Part shown: positions 38,691-50,559 of the stretch, in pieces
Layout: each line of letters begins with the position of its first letter
How positions within the stretch are numbered: position 1 is the stretch's first letter
NCBI RefSeq assembly: GCF_900634415.1
Contig: NC_041359.1
Coordinates: forward strand, 22,783,113-22,847,112
DNA from: Cottoperca gobio
Lineage: Eukaryota > Chordata > Actinopteri > Perciformes > Bovichtidae
Reading direction: 5' to 3'
Length of the DNA stretch: 64,000 nucleotides
The notes under the pieces: generated by a model
What the model was told of the DNA's origin: nothing
The model's input: only the letters and a program-made list of their open reading frames with translations
Database searches by the model: none
Translations under genes and position numbers: made by a program

Positions 38691-40811
38691 AGGGCAAGAG
38701 AGGAAGATATATCTTTGAAAAGATTTTAATTCAAAAGAAATGAAGGCAGGCTGACATCCAGACAGGTTTGTTTATACAACTCCTGGGCCCTTCGTCAGCT
38801 GCAGCAGATGGGTAAACTATGTTGGCTCCATGTAAATCTCTGTAGATACATCTAGTTAAAAGAAAAACAGAAATGTGGCTTGCAGCATAATGTACCCACA
38901 CCCCAATGTTTTTTTAATCTTATGGTACTATTAGAACAAAAGCTGAACTTTTCCACAATGTCAGCTTTTTCAACAATTGCCACTGAAATTACTTTTTTCC
39001 ACGAATAAAAAGGTTCACTGTTGTTTAAGTGATTTATAATTCATAACCATACAGCTTATTGCAGCTATTACTATGAAACCCTGAGGGCATCACACTGATA
39101 ATTAGATCCTGGAATGCTGTCTTTATAATGATCATATTGGGATCAAATGCTGCAGAGTTTGCAAATAATTTTGAGCATATTATATTTTTTTTACTCAGCT
39201 GTGTGTAGCTACAATATTTACATCAGATCATTTAGGTGGTCTCAAACCAGTTGCTAATCACAGGTGGGACATGACTACTCCCTCTTCCGGTCAACATTTA
39301 AGTTAGCATTGATAAGTACTATCTGTAGGGGAATTAGACATATTGTGGAGATTTAAAAAAAGAAAAGAAGAACTGCATATACTGAACCTTCAGGATTAAA
39401 AATGAAGTTTCCTTTCTGTCTTGTGGGATTTCATGTCTTGTCACGAGATGTTGCTGGAGGATATCATTTCAGTTACTACAGTATGTAATACACCAAAGTG
39501 TAAGTACAGCACCTGTACACATATTCCTGCCAGTGTACCTGTGATACTACCTCCAAAGATCTGGCAGCACTACGTGCACACTGGCGCTCGGGTGGAGTCC
39601 TCGCTGCCAATCATTGGAGCTCCACACCTGAGGCTAAATGAGCAGCAGTCACACAAGCCCCAAAAGAACCAGCTCAGCTTTACTCTGTTGTTGTTTCTTT
39701 GTCTGCCTTCAGACGTCACGATGTGTAAACAGTGTCCTTACAGTAAATGTCGGTTGTGTTCTAACTGAAGCTTCACTTGAGTCAGCAATTTTTCTAAGAA
39801 CAAAGCCAACAGGACTGTGTGCACGTTGGGGATTCCAGGAGCAGCTCGATGGTCAGATGAAAAGATGGCCGGATCGACAGGCGGAGGGCACAGTTGACTC
39901 CTCTTTTCCTTCTTGTCTTGAATGATCAGAATCTTCATTGGAATTCGGGAACATACGCGGCCGGGTAGTTAGCACGTCTCCAAGGTTAACATTTTTGATG
40001 CAAGACTGAGGGATTCAGAAGAGTGCTCCTTTGAAGTTTCTTGTTGGTGTCAGAAGGGAGGCTGCGAGGCAGTTGAAGACTGTCTGCGATATTGACATTA
40101 AAACTGAACACATAGAATGATGCCAATTGAAATTTCATAGTGTTCCCTTTGGGAAGCTGGGGAGTTGGGCATGCCAGTGTGAGATGAATAATGAAACTTC
40201 CCTCGCTTTGCTCATTTTTTATTTAATGTGGAACTCTCCTTTGTTGCTCCCTGAAGCGGGAGCCGGTGTGCACGTACTACAGGTGTAGAGTCAAAAGAAA
40301 AGAGTCAAGTTCTTATTTTATATATGCATGAAATTGGGCATGAAGGTTAAATGATTATGAATAGTCTTTTGTTGTGGATTCATGGATCACTGTTGGCTTT
40401 CACTATTGTTTGTCATCGCATGGTGAATGTGTAAAGCAGGATATTGTAATGAGTTTTGACTGCGTTCGTTTTTTTCCACCCCTCTAGGATTGTCGGAGAT
40501 ACCTCGGGATATAATTGAGTCATACCATTGAATACAGAAACTGTGGCACAAGGTTTTCCCCCATCCTCTTGCACATTCAAACAGCTCCCTTGTGCTTCCC
40601 ATTTACCTACACTTTGAGTTTAGTCCATAGGGATTTAATAGGTGTGATGTCACCTGGAGTTACCTGCATTAAGCTAGAATAGTTGTTGCCACAGTCCTAC
40701 ACTGCTCCATACATCATCTGGCCAATCAAAGAATGACTGCTGCATCTAGACTTTAAAATGTGGCGTCTTTGCTTTCCTGGGATCAGACTTTGCAGGCGGC
40801 CATGTTTCCAC
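38691..40811. other. Unique non-coding DNA
   Basis: No gene or repeat recognised. The overlapping plus frames at 39421-39768 (115 codons) and 39638-39925 (95 codons) have no domain. Confidence 0.4.
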
Positions 40812-40932
40812 TAGGGATGTCACTACAACTTGTTTTCGTTTTTTTACCGTGATATGAAATTGGTACGGAGAATCGTGGAATTTCAGTGTTATTGGTATCG
40901 ACTACTAGATTTCTGGTGTCATGACATCCCTA
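40812..40932. mobile_element. 121-bp hAT-type MITE with target duplication
   Basis: TAGGGATGTCA at the left edge and its exact complement TGACATCCCTA at the right edge bound a 121-bp AT-rich segment. The flanks GTTTCCAC (40804-40811) and GTTGCCAC (40933-40940) match at 7 of 8 positions, an 8-bp target-site duplication as expected for hAT transposition. There is no coding capacity, so mobilisation would have depended on a transposase made elsewhere. Confidence 0.8.
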
Positions 40933-42928
40933 GTTGCCACATATAAATGATGTAAGAGCGTAGTGATATCGGGAACAGACTCCAAAACATTCCAGTAGGC
41001 AGATAAAACGACATCTAGGTTGTCTTAATCACTTGTTTAGAAGTTACACATAGTACTACTGTATCAACCACATTTCAGTGGCTACATGTTGTCTGATCAC
41101 ATCAAAATATAGACATTGAAATGCTGTTCTGGGTAGATGTCTCAAAAACCTAAACTTCTCAACCAGATGGAGTCATTTTCAAGGATAAGGATAGTGATGT
41201 TTTATATTTGTATTATCGTCATCAAATCCCATCAAAAGACCAAAACCAACATTTAATTTACCTGCATAGTCAAAGCCTGATACGGAGCATTACTGTTTTC
41301 CATTTAAAAACACATCGATGTCTCACTGACACACTGTTGCACTGGGTGACGTATTCCGTCATTGTCTTGTTTTAACTCAATCCCACATACAGTGCGTCCT
41401 CTGGCCGCAAACAGTCAATTGATCATCAAATGTGTATCAGCTGACAGTAGTCCCCAGCTAAATGTTCTATTTTCTCATGTTTGAGTAAGTTTTGTTAAAA
41501 AACACTACAGTTCCCAGCAGTTTTAGCAAATTACTAAGCGTTTTTTTTAAAGTGAAACTTTTAAGAGATGTATGTCTTTAATACATGGTAGATTAAATTG
41601 TAAAGTAAATATTGGCTAATGCATTGTTGACAATAAGAAGAATATAAAACACTTATGCACTATAGCTTTGAAATACAAATTTGCCTCTGAAAGCACAACC
41701 TATTGCATCGTCATTTGGCCCTCCATGAGAGTTTTTGTGTCCATCACAGAGATATAACTTGGGATGCAGACTTGACAACGTGCAACTAAACCTGGTAAAG
41801 TGTTCAAGCTCCTTGCAACTGGTAATATAAGATACTAATATCTATCCAGACAAAATAGCACAGTTGTTGTTTCATTCCACTGTGAGCAATAGTTGTAGGC
41901 TTTATGCATTCAGGCTGTGATACTGGGACTAAACACAACAAGAGTTTTTTAAACATCTGTTGTTTTCCATTTGTCAGAAACACCTGCCCAAGCTGCTCTC
42001 CTCTCATCCACCCTTCTCTCTCCTTCCCTCGCTACATCTCCTCTGTTCTCTTTGCCTGAGTCATCTGGTAGTGTTGCAGCACAGCCTCCAGGGACTCCGT
42101 GCCCACCTCTGAATCATAGCTCACCTCCTAAAAGGTTAATAACCTAATGAAAAGTCAAGGGCATCTGTTTCAGCTGTGCCACAGCTGAGTGCTGGGGAGG
42201 CAAAAAAACGGGAGAGAAACTGCCAGGGCGGTGTATTGGATTTTGATTTAAGTAAACAAAGGCGCTCACCTACTGGAAGGACTGATGGTAAGAGCAGTGG
42301 AGCTTTTGTCTTTTTTTTTTATGAAATCAGGAGGTCAAAGGGCACCAGGGTTGTTTGTGTCTCCCATTAGGATTTTGTCTCTGAAGTGTCTGATGGTGTG
42401 CGACCAAATATTATGAAAAAAAAAGGGTGTCAGGCCACACTGTCAAAAGACAAATGATTCCCTTAACCTTTTGTGATGGGAATTGAATCTTTTGCTCTGT
42501 CTGGCGCAGACTACTATACTTCTTCGCACGGTGTTACATTATGAGGCACTTTTTATTTCATCCAAAAAGAACAGTTATCTCTGAAAAGGGGAACAGAGGC
42601 TCGCACATTTAAGAAGAGTTGGTGTTAATTTACTTGCCTTGTTCATGAGGTTTCCTCGCTTTAACCCTCTGAGAGTTAAAATGATCCACCTGTAGAAAGT
42701 CTGTAGACTGTAGAATCAGTGAGTCATGCTAATTAGCAATTACATCCACAATCACCCATGGTAATTCACTTAGGAGGAGGTCAGTGTGATTCATTCTCAT
42801 ATTCAGAAACTAGAACTGACGTGAAATTAATGCACCTAAAATAAGTGGTGTTTAAGAAGCACACTTTTCACACACTGTGGCAGCCACAGTAATCTCTGTA
42901 CCGGCTTTTTATTTTATTCAGTCCCTAA

Positions 42929-42930
<2 letters not shown>
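40933..42930. other. Unique non-coding DNA
   Basis: No gene or repeat recognised. The frames at 41804-42007 and 42176-42370 have no domain. Confidence 0.4.

Positions 42931-43016
<86 letters not shown>
42931..43016. repeat. (CA)n microsatellite
   Basis: A pure CA tract of 86 bp, followed by (CT)n to about 43025. The poly-histidine/threonine frame over it is a repeat artefact. Confidence 0.97.
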
Positions 43017-43019
<3 letters not shown>

Positions 43020-44189
43020 CTCTCCCTGTTTGAGTCTGTGGCTCTCTCAGGCTCTATTGTCATTGAAATCTAATTTCTCTCCAGAACAAAGATCCAATCT
43101 CTGTCTCACACACGTCATGGACGATGTCTACTTGATTTTCCATTTGTTTCTTCTCCTGACTGCACACTTACAACCTTTGGCATTTACTTCAAATGCAATC
43201 TGCAGCAAGGGACAGATTCAATATTTGGGAAAAGTCAGATAACATCATGCAAACTATAGTTTGACTGATACTTGATATTTGAGGCCATTTCAGAAAAATC
43301 TTTTTTTACATAAACTCATTTGTTTTTACACAATTTATTAAAGGCTGCATTTAAACTTGTGGTCTAAAGTGTCTCGTATCTGTTTAAAATCCTGATGAGA
43401 TTTAAAACACTTTCATTCACACTTAGCCACATACTTTATATGTGTCTCCATTGGCCTGATCACGAATCTGATGGCAATCTATCTTGCTTTTCTCGGACTG
43501 AATGCAAATGAGGGTCAGCCGTACTCGGGTCCAGACTGTGATGGTGACGCACCTGAAGTGCCAAACATGCCGGAAGAAGAATAACTCAAGCGCTGAAGCA
43601 GTTTAGTTACAGCAATAAAAGCTTTGCTTGCCAGCTAACAACACAAATACAGGGATGAATCATATTTACTATGGTGAGACAAAAGTATTATTGTCTTCAC
43701 AGGCTCACAGTCAGGCCGCTCCATCTCCCCACACAGATCATTCAGCTGTCAAACTGACCACCAATCAGATAAACGCTTCAACAGCTCACGGTCTTCTGTG
43801 TTTGTGTCTTTTTCCTGTCACTTTAATGAGACGAAGAAAGGGCGGCTGATTTCAGTGTGTTTTTGGCTGCTTTTATCACAGAGGATAGACCCTGCAGAGG
43901 ATACTTCCACAGATATCTGGCTTGAGCGTGAAGGGGTTTGAACTTGTATCTTTTTTGATATTTGATATCTATCCAATATGCACTAAGTGTAAATAGGGTC
44001 CAAGATCATTTCAACCAGGTCTATTCTTTGTGCTGACACGGTTTCAAAACTGCATCCAACATATCTTTGTCAATGTAGGCTGACGCTGTAAACGTAAAAA
44101 GTACGAAGACTACCAAGAATGGGTAGCAAAGGGAGTTAACCAGTTGAAAAGACCACATGGGCCCATTGTTGATCTCATGCTTTCAAAAT
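43017..44189. other. Unique non-coding DNA
   Basis: No gene or repeat recognised. Confidence 0.35.
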
Positions 44190-44422
44190 ATGAATGGTGG
44201 GATGAATGTGGTTTCCCGGCAGGAGGGTCATTGGTCCAGGACCAAGCTCAAAACCATGGGAGATCGTGCCTTCTGCTCCGCCGCTCCCAGATTGTGGAAC
44301 GCTCTCCCTGAACATCTGAGGACACCACAGACTGTGGATGCTTTTAAAACAGGCCTAAAAACCCATATTTTGGGTTACTTTGTGCTGCAACTCTTGTATG
44401 AAAGGTGCTATACAAATAAAGC

Positions 44423-44468
<46 letters not shown>
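44190..44468 (+). mobile_element. L2-like LINE 3' end with (TTA)n tail
   Basis: The plus frame beginning upstream at 44157 contains TMGDRAFCSAAPRLWNALPE and continues through HLRTPQTVDAFKTGLKTHI. This is the C-terminal tail typical of the reverse-transcriptase protein of L2/CR1-group fish LINEs. It is followed by GGTGCTATACAAATAAAGC and a tandem (TTA)n tail at 44423-44468, the usual 3' end for this group. The rest of the element is missing (5' truncation). A shorter reverse-transcriptase piece in the same orientation lies at 47215-47500. Confidence 0.75.
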
Positions 44469-44470
<2 letters not shown>

Positions 44471-45004
44471 TATAATGTACTGTTATATTGTCCCGACCGA
44501 TTTATCAGTCTAGCTCTTATTCACATTATTTACAGTTTAGAAACCCATTTAATATTTAGCATGACAGTTTAACAAGAAGCCACACTTTTAGGGTGTATTC
44601 ACAACTAATATGCATAAAGAGTGGCGCACACTACTGGGAAGCTTAAAACACATTCAAATAGCAAACATCTGTGGGGAAACAGAACACCTACTAATATGTC
44701 TTTTCTGTGACCATACGTAATTGTAATGAGCAATTAAGAAGACCATTCAGAGAAGAAAAGACAGCACACAATCCATCACACTGTTCAGATGCCCTATCAA
44801 GAGATTACTTGATAAGTTGCCCTGCCTAATCTAGTTAACACGGTCATTTTTCAGATTTTAACGATTCATTTCCTCGACAAAGTCCTGTCTGTGGACACTC
44901 CTGGTTCTAAATGGGAGAGCCAGGCCAGCCACATTGATTTTACAGAAATGCTTCTCTTGTTACTGTGAGTGTATCTGGAAAAACTCCAATTGTTTAAATA
45001 CACA
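44469..45004. other. Unique non-coding DNA
   Basis: No gene or repeat recognised. Confidence 0.35.
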
Positions 45005-45624
45005 GCAGGTGCGTCACGAGTTCGATTGTAAATGGAAAATTGATCGGAATGAGCGTTCGATTTCGATCCTTCAGATCAAAAGCGGGATCGACGATTCTCA
45101 CAGTATTTCTTTTTTCGTCTGAAGGAAAAACCAACAACAACAGCGACGCAGTGCATCTTACAGTGCCCCCAGTGCACAAACATCACACTGTATCTTCCTG
45201 GGAGCCTACGCCAAATTAAAAAAACAGTGTAGCTCCCTGGTAGACTGCAGCTGCACTTTCCGAGACACCACGGCCACTTCCAGAGTCGTGGATGACGGAG
45301 CAATAAGAGAACATCCTCCTGCTTCCCTGAAGTCCCCGTGTGGCAACATGTTGACTTCCCCTTGAGGAACGTGTCGTTGTAAAGTTCAGGTTCTGGTGGC
45401 AGCTGTTGTTGTAAAATATCCTTCTGCCATCTAGTCGCACCTTTTTGTTTTTGTGTTGCTTTGTTCCCTGGTGAAATAAGTTATTGTTATTACATTTCAA
45501 ATAAACGATTTCAATTTAAACAAATGATCCGTTGATCTTTACGAATCCAGACTCGAACAATTGCATAGCCGACTGTGATGGAAAGTCGAATTGAATCGTG
45601 GATTTGGAGAATCGTGACAGCGCT
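45005..45624. mobile_element. Putative 620-bp hAT-like non-autonomous element
   Basis: Exact 8-bp duplications AATACACA flank the segment (44997-45004 and 45625-45632). The right edge on the minus strand reads AGCGCTGTCACGATTCTCCA, a common fish hAT-type terminus. The left edge contains GTGCGTCACGAGTTCGATTG, a degenerate counterpart. ATCG/CGATT motifs are concentrated near both ends. Minus frames at 45076-45303 and 45216-45500 show no transposase signature, so the element is probably non-autonomous. Confidence 0.6.
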
Positions 45625-46282
45625 AATACACAGTAATCGTAAGATATTGATGTTTTGTTACATGTAAATACTGTGTATGTCTGGTCAGTGTGTCCAACCA
45701 GTCAGCAATAATTAATTGAAGTACCCTGAACCCAGTGCAGTCATATACACACCGCACAAATCCTATGAATTTTCCCATCTGCATTTGCAGATAAACAAGA
45801 AATCCAATCCAGAGGCTTTGCTGCTTAAGCTCAGAGTTCAATTCCAGCTGACAGAATCAGAGGAGATTTTCTTTTGCAAACTGAACTTTCACCATTAAGC
45901 GAGGAATGTGAACCAGCAAACCTGGACATGGAGTAAATTGCATCAGATGCTATCATCAATCTCTGTTGGCAACATATCTTTAAAATGTACTGGAGCCAAG
46001 GAGCTGGATTGTGCTGTATCTCAGTCACACAGGTCTCTTCAGAAAGTCTTGTGTGACAGGCCATGAAAGACCCTGTGTAAGCTTGTGTAACACACATGTA
46101 TTATATAGAGTCATTTTGTATTCTCTCTCCTCCCTTTCATACTGCAGCTCTTGTAGGCTTTCTTTTTACTTTTTAATACTTTTATGTATCACATGGAAAG
46201 AATTGCAACAAAGCCTGTATGATCTCCTGTGCATCATATAAGCCTACCCTGTGTCCACTTATCATACTATAATGACAAGAAT
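45625..46282. other. Unique non-coding DNA
   Basis: No gene or repeat recognised. Confidence 0.35.
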
Positions 46283-46310
46283 CTGTGTGTTGTGTGTTGT
46301 GTGTTGTGTG
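46283..46310. repeat. 7-bp tandem repeat (TGTGTGT)n
   Basis: Four copies of a TGTGTGT heptamer, the last one base short. Confidence 0.8.
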
Positions 46311-46329
46311 TATGATCTCGCCAACCTTC

Positions 46330-46700
46330 GGACCATTATACTTCACGCCTGGCGTGTGTGTTGCTGAGGGACCCGAGGGAGTGCAGTGCCTCTCGTGAAG
46401 TTATGTGGCTCAGCGGTTCTGTAGAAAAACTGCGACAACCCAGTCAACCCTGCTGGTATGTAATTAGCGCTTGCACTATAGACACTTTGGTTAGCGCATG
46501 CGCAATAAACACGCATCACAATCCACACAAACGCACAGCCACGTCCGCTAACGGCCATCATGGGATGTGTCTGCGTGTTTTCTTTCACAAAGAGCGCGTT
46601 TTAAATTTTAAATTGTCTGCGGGACGACCCCAAGACACCGCCGCCATTATGTGTCTTTCCAGCTTTGCTCCCCCATTTAAAAACTTAGCCAGGCGCTCTA
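46330..46700. promoter_or_regulatory. Promoter-like CpG patch with NRF1- and YY1-type sites
   Basis: A palindromic NRF1-type site GCGCATGCGC lies at 46494-46503. YY1-like CGGCCATCATGGG lies at about 46552-46564, and CGCCGCCATTATG at 46639-46651. CpGs are clearly denser than in the flanks. NRF1 and YY1 sites near a CpG patch characterise housekeeping-type vertebrate promoters. The frame at 46358-46759 (133 codons) crosses the patch but has no domain. No transcript end or splice structure can be assigned, so this may be an unannotated non-coding promoter or a decayed one. Confidence 0.35.
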
Positions 46701-47214
46701 TAAAAAATATATTATATCTGGACTGTATATCAAAACCTCTACCCAAGACACACAAATGAGCGAAAGAGAAGGTGGTCATAAGGCCAGAGAGAGGTCGAGT
46801 GGGTCAATGTATCCCCCATGAATAGCTCAGGGAAATTTAGCTTAGCTTTCTGAAAATGTGGCCCCCTGAACAAAATAGCTAAATAGCCCTGGTCTATGGT
46901 GTAGGCCAGTCTAAACTTCAACTTTCTTCCAAACCTTGGACATAGACCTTTAATGAGGCTTTGACTTTATTGAGGCCATAAAATGTTAAATGTTCATGTC
47001 AGCTTCTGCCCTCATGATGCGTAGACTGTAGCACTGCTGCAGTAAGCACGTGGATAGACTCACTTCAAAACCCACGAAGCAGCAGCACGAGCACATCCCG
47101 AACGGACACTGCACTAGAACTCAACAATTTTAGACCAAGTTCTTTTATCACAGGTTTTTAGAAGATGGAGCTCCCCCCAAGTAACTGCTTTGAAGAATAA
47201 CAACAGTATTATTT
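46701..47214. other. Unique non-coding DNA
   Basis: No gene or repeat recognised. Confidence 0.35.
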
Positions 47215-47500
47215 TGTTATAAGTCAATCTGCCTTTAAAGCCCTTCACAGCACCAAAACAGCTACCAATAACTTCCCTAATGATCTACTACTGGCTGCTA
47301 GTGTTGAGGATTGCTCTATTTTAATCACTCTTGATCTCGTCAGTGCCTTTGATTCAGATGATTGCTCCATTTTACTTGATGAGTTGACACCACAGGCATA
47401 GTTTTCATTTAAACCTCACTGACAGGGCTTTTCCCGCATTTTCATCTTTTGTTTTTCTTCTGTCACCAAGGTCCGATTCTAGGAATTTTATTTGATGTTT
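47215..47500 (+). mobile_element. L2-like LINE reverse-transcriptase fragment, degenerate
   Basis: Plus-strand translation from 47227 has no start codon. It reads QSAFKALHSTKTATN, then NDLLLAASVEDCSI, then LDLVSAFDSDDCSILLDE: the fingers region and catalytic motif A (the AFD aspartate) of L2/CR1-group reverse transcriptases. After a stop and frame disruption near 47400, CHQGPILGILF (about 47462-47494) matches the PQGSxLGPxLF motif B. The copy has no start, contains stops and is incomplete at both ends. Confidence 0.7.
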
Positions 47501-48236
47501 ACAAATGAAATCGTGTAGTGTGAAAGGAACAGCGAGCAGGATATATTGAGCAGGAACCCACAATGACCAATGAGTTACCGACACGTTAGCTTGTAGCAGT
47601 AGCTTGCACTAGCCCCGTTTGAGACTAAGTATAAAACTTTATTTCCTGTTAACGCTGCAAAATGTATAAGCCATGCTGATTCCGTCTTCTCAGCCTTGAC
47701 TTCATCCACAGTTTCTTTCTCTTTTCTTGTTTGCACATGCAAGTGCAACCTGCTGACGTCTGCTGCCATGCTGCGGTTTTGTTTTTTGGTTTGATCACGC
47801 AAGTTTCTGGAATCGTCCGTCTGAAATCTTTTAGTATAAGGTTTAGTATATGGTCCTGCGTCTGGACTGAGTCCTCTGGTGGATGCGTTCTTCTGATTAA
47901 AATATTAAAGTAAGTTGATCCTTCAATGGAAATGTTGTTCCTTCCTGGCATGAAGAACAATGAAACTAATTTGACAGCTAGTGTACACAATTTGCTGTTA
48001 AATATTGTTTTAATAGTTCCTTCTGCAGTCTTCAACCTTTACTGGAGGTGCGTTTAGCTCACTGCGTAGCTGAGTGAGAGCCCCCAAATCACTAATACAT
48101 CGTAAACGACATCCTTTTTAAAGGTTAGTCCTAAATTAACTACTCATTTTGAAAAATGGAGCAAGCAAAGAAAGAAGGCACAAACTTGACAAACACTGAG
48201 GTTTAAGCACTGATAAATGATGTTAAGCTAAACCAT
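47501..48236. other. Unique non-coding DNA
   Basis: No gene or repeat recognised. A faintly tRNA-like TTTAGCTCACTGCGTAGCTG occurs at about 48052-48071 without a matching B box. Confidence 0.35.
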
Positions 48237-48278
48237 AACAGGGTTTAGGGTTAACAGCTGTTAACCCTAAACCCTGTT
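48237..48278. repeat. 42-bp perfect palindrome with telomere-like motif
   Basis: The left half ends GGGTTTAGGGTTAACAG. It is followed with no spacer by its exact complement CTGTTAACCCTAAACCC..., giving 21 bp per arm centred between 48257 and 48258. Each arm holds one TTAGGG/CCCTAA. A perfect spacer-free palindrome of this length is rare in unique DNA. Confidence 0.95.
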
Positions 48279-49520
48279 CTCACAGTTGGAAGGGATTTGT
48301 TGCAGCCCATCGATGTGGTGTTGGTGCAACTTTAAATACAATATTTATTGAGTCCATATCCATGTGTGTATCTCAGAGAACATCTCGTGATCTCCTGGCC
48401 TCTATAATGAACAACACATTACCTTTCAATATGCTGCCTAGTGGACCCATTTAGTTTTGCAGTACATAAAATACGTAATATATGCTCCCGACAGTCATCC
48501 TTAATAAACAAAGCCATAATTGTTCTACGCTTGTCAACATGTGTGATTTGTGCACTGGACTCATGGGAACTGCAATTGCAAGATAATATGCAAGCTTTGC
48601 ATCAGCACTGACATCTCCGGCCAGCGGTGCATGACCTCTTTTATTTGAGCGTCTTTGCTTCTGCAACAAAGACAGACATGAATTGAAGATGGCCTTTGCT
48701 TGATGTCAAACTCATCACAAGGGTCTCTAGTGCAATCTTGTTTTCCTACCACAATGCCCAGATTCTTTGCAAAGATGAGAACAGTTTTAAAGTTTATACA
48801 TTTTTTAGAAAGGGTATAAAGTCTCGAGTCATCTTCAGTTTCCTGCCAAAACCTTAAAAAAAGACAATTTACAAGCAATAGTAGGTATCGAAAAGGGCAT
48901 TTTTAATAATGGGGTATGTGGCGAGGTAGAGGAAGAAATACTTTATTACAATAAACCCTGTGGAGTTCTAGTTTCTGTTCAGAACTAGTGAGTTATTGAC
49001 TCGTTTTGACATTTTAAGAGCACCTGCCACCATCAGATCATCTTGGATATTCTCCTGGTTTGAAAAGCTTATGAGTAAATGTCTCTTTTACCACATCACA
49101 CGTAGCTCATATATACAGTTCGTCTTCATCGGTCATCATAGAGTCCTAAAAGTGCTGTGGGTGAACTTGTAACCTCACATGTGCATACCCTTCTCTATGA
49201 AAAGTGAGCAAAGTCCATCTGCTGACGATGATAAGCCCTAAAATACACTAATTAGAGTCAGAATCTAGTCTCCAACAGATTTTCTCCTGAATTGTTTATA
49301 TTAATGTGACCTGTGAACAAAAGGCATAAAGGCGTCATACAATGTCTTATCAGGACTGTCAGTGATTTTAGAAAGCGTTGACATCCGATATTAAATGGAT
49401 TTAAGGTTAGTAAAATATTTGGAGTGCCATGTTTATTGTTGGATGGAAGAAATCGTGGTAGACAGCACACAGCTGCAAATCTTAAATAATGTATCGGGTG
49501 CACAGTGGTGGCAAGGATCA
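48279..49520. other. Unique non-coding DNA
   Basis: No gene or repeat recognised; the frames at 48451-48878 and 49258-49542 have no domain. Confidence 0.35.
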
Positions 49521-49697
49521 ATAGAAACAAAGCAGCACTCACAGATATAGTGCCTTCTTATTTGTTATGGGCACAAAACAAAGGTGTTTCAGCTTCAAGC
49601 CATCAGCAGCGTGACGCTGACAGCTGAAACACTCTGGTTTTGTGGCCATAATAAATAAGAAGACCCTATATCTGTGAGTGCTGTGGTTTGTTTCTAT
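49521..49697. mobile_element. 177-bp foldback element (MITE-like hairpin)
   Basis: The left arm (49521-49595) starts ATAGAAACAAAGCAGCACTC. It is matched by the inverted right arm (49621-49697), which ends GAGTGCTGTGGTTTGTTTCTAT. The arms are about 85% identical over about 75 bp, including ACTCACAGATATAG, TTCTTATTT, TTATGG, CACAAAAC and GTTTCAGCT blocks. The central loop is about 25 bases and contains a small nested hairpin (TCAGCAGCG/CGCTGA). No coding capacity. The flanks show no clear target duplication, so the superfamily is unknown. Confidence 0.75.
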
Positions 49698-50455
49698 GGA
49701 ATGAAACAATCCCCTATTATTTATTTATATATATATTATTTTTTTTAAATTACCTTTTGTGTTCCAAGTTAAATCAAATCCGAGTCTCTACTCCGCCTTG
49801 TCTTTCCTGGTCTTAGCCAGCTGTGAAAAGCCGGAGTCATCAACCAACACCAGCACCAGAAAGCCAGATCCTGACATTTAAATAAGAAATGATGCAATTC
49901 AAAAGAAATGCCGGGCTCCATAGGAAATCTGATAACACAGAATAGCTTTTACCCCGATTTCATAAAGAGGTGCGCACTTGAAGGAAGCATTATTTTTATC
50001 TTCTGTGCTACATTGCCAGAAAATTAAATATTCATGGTCTGCTTTCCCCATATTTACATACAATGTGTTTTTTTCCTCTGTAGGTTTTCTTGTAGGTTGT
50101 TTTCAAGGATACTGTTGTTATCACGCTGATTCACTAACCTCTCCTTTAATTGTGCAGTTGGATTTCGAGTGTTTAATATGCTCTGGCACTTGAGCGCTGA
50201 ATGAAACAAGCAGAAATGTATGTAAGGGAAGTTCCCTCTTGGATTTGTGCACCTCAGACATTTGAAAGTGAGACCATTGTCATGTAACTTCACTGTCAAA
50301 AGACAGCAATGGATGAATATTTCATCCTTTGCTGTGGACCGAACCTCTCCAGTCCCCGTAAAGATGTTCACTGCATTAAAACACTGTTCTGCCCCGTGGT
50401 GCCTCCTGTATGGAGGGTTTGGATTGTTCACCAGTGCAAGTCATAAATCTGCATC
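49698..50455. other. Unique non-coding DNA
   Basis: No gene recognised; the opposing frames at 50054-50431 and 50247-50531 are without domains. Short AT-rich runs near 49715-49750. Confidence 0.35.
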
Positions 50456-50464
50456 TACATATAC

Positions 50465-50529
<65 letters not shown>
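50456..50529. repeat. (TA)n microsatellite
   Basis: A TA tract of about 74 bp with two TACATA interruptions at its left end. Confidence 0.95.
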
Positions 50530-50532
<3 letters not shown>

Positions 50533-50559
50533 GTACTGCTTATATGTTACTGCGTCAAC

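Noticed and set aside
48050..48085. tRNA-like sequence TTTAGCTCACTGCGTAGCTG
   Set aside because: Resembles an A-box arm but lacks a downstream B box; more likely a chance palindromic stretch.
48237..48278. Interstitial telomeric repeat
   Set aside because: Only one TTAGGG per arm; no tandem hexamer array.
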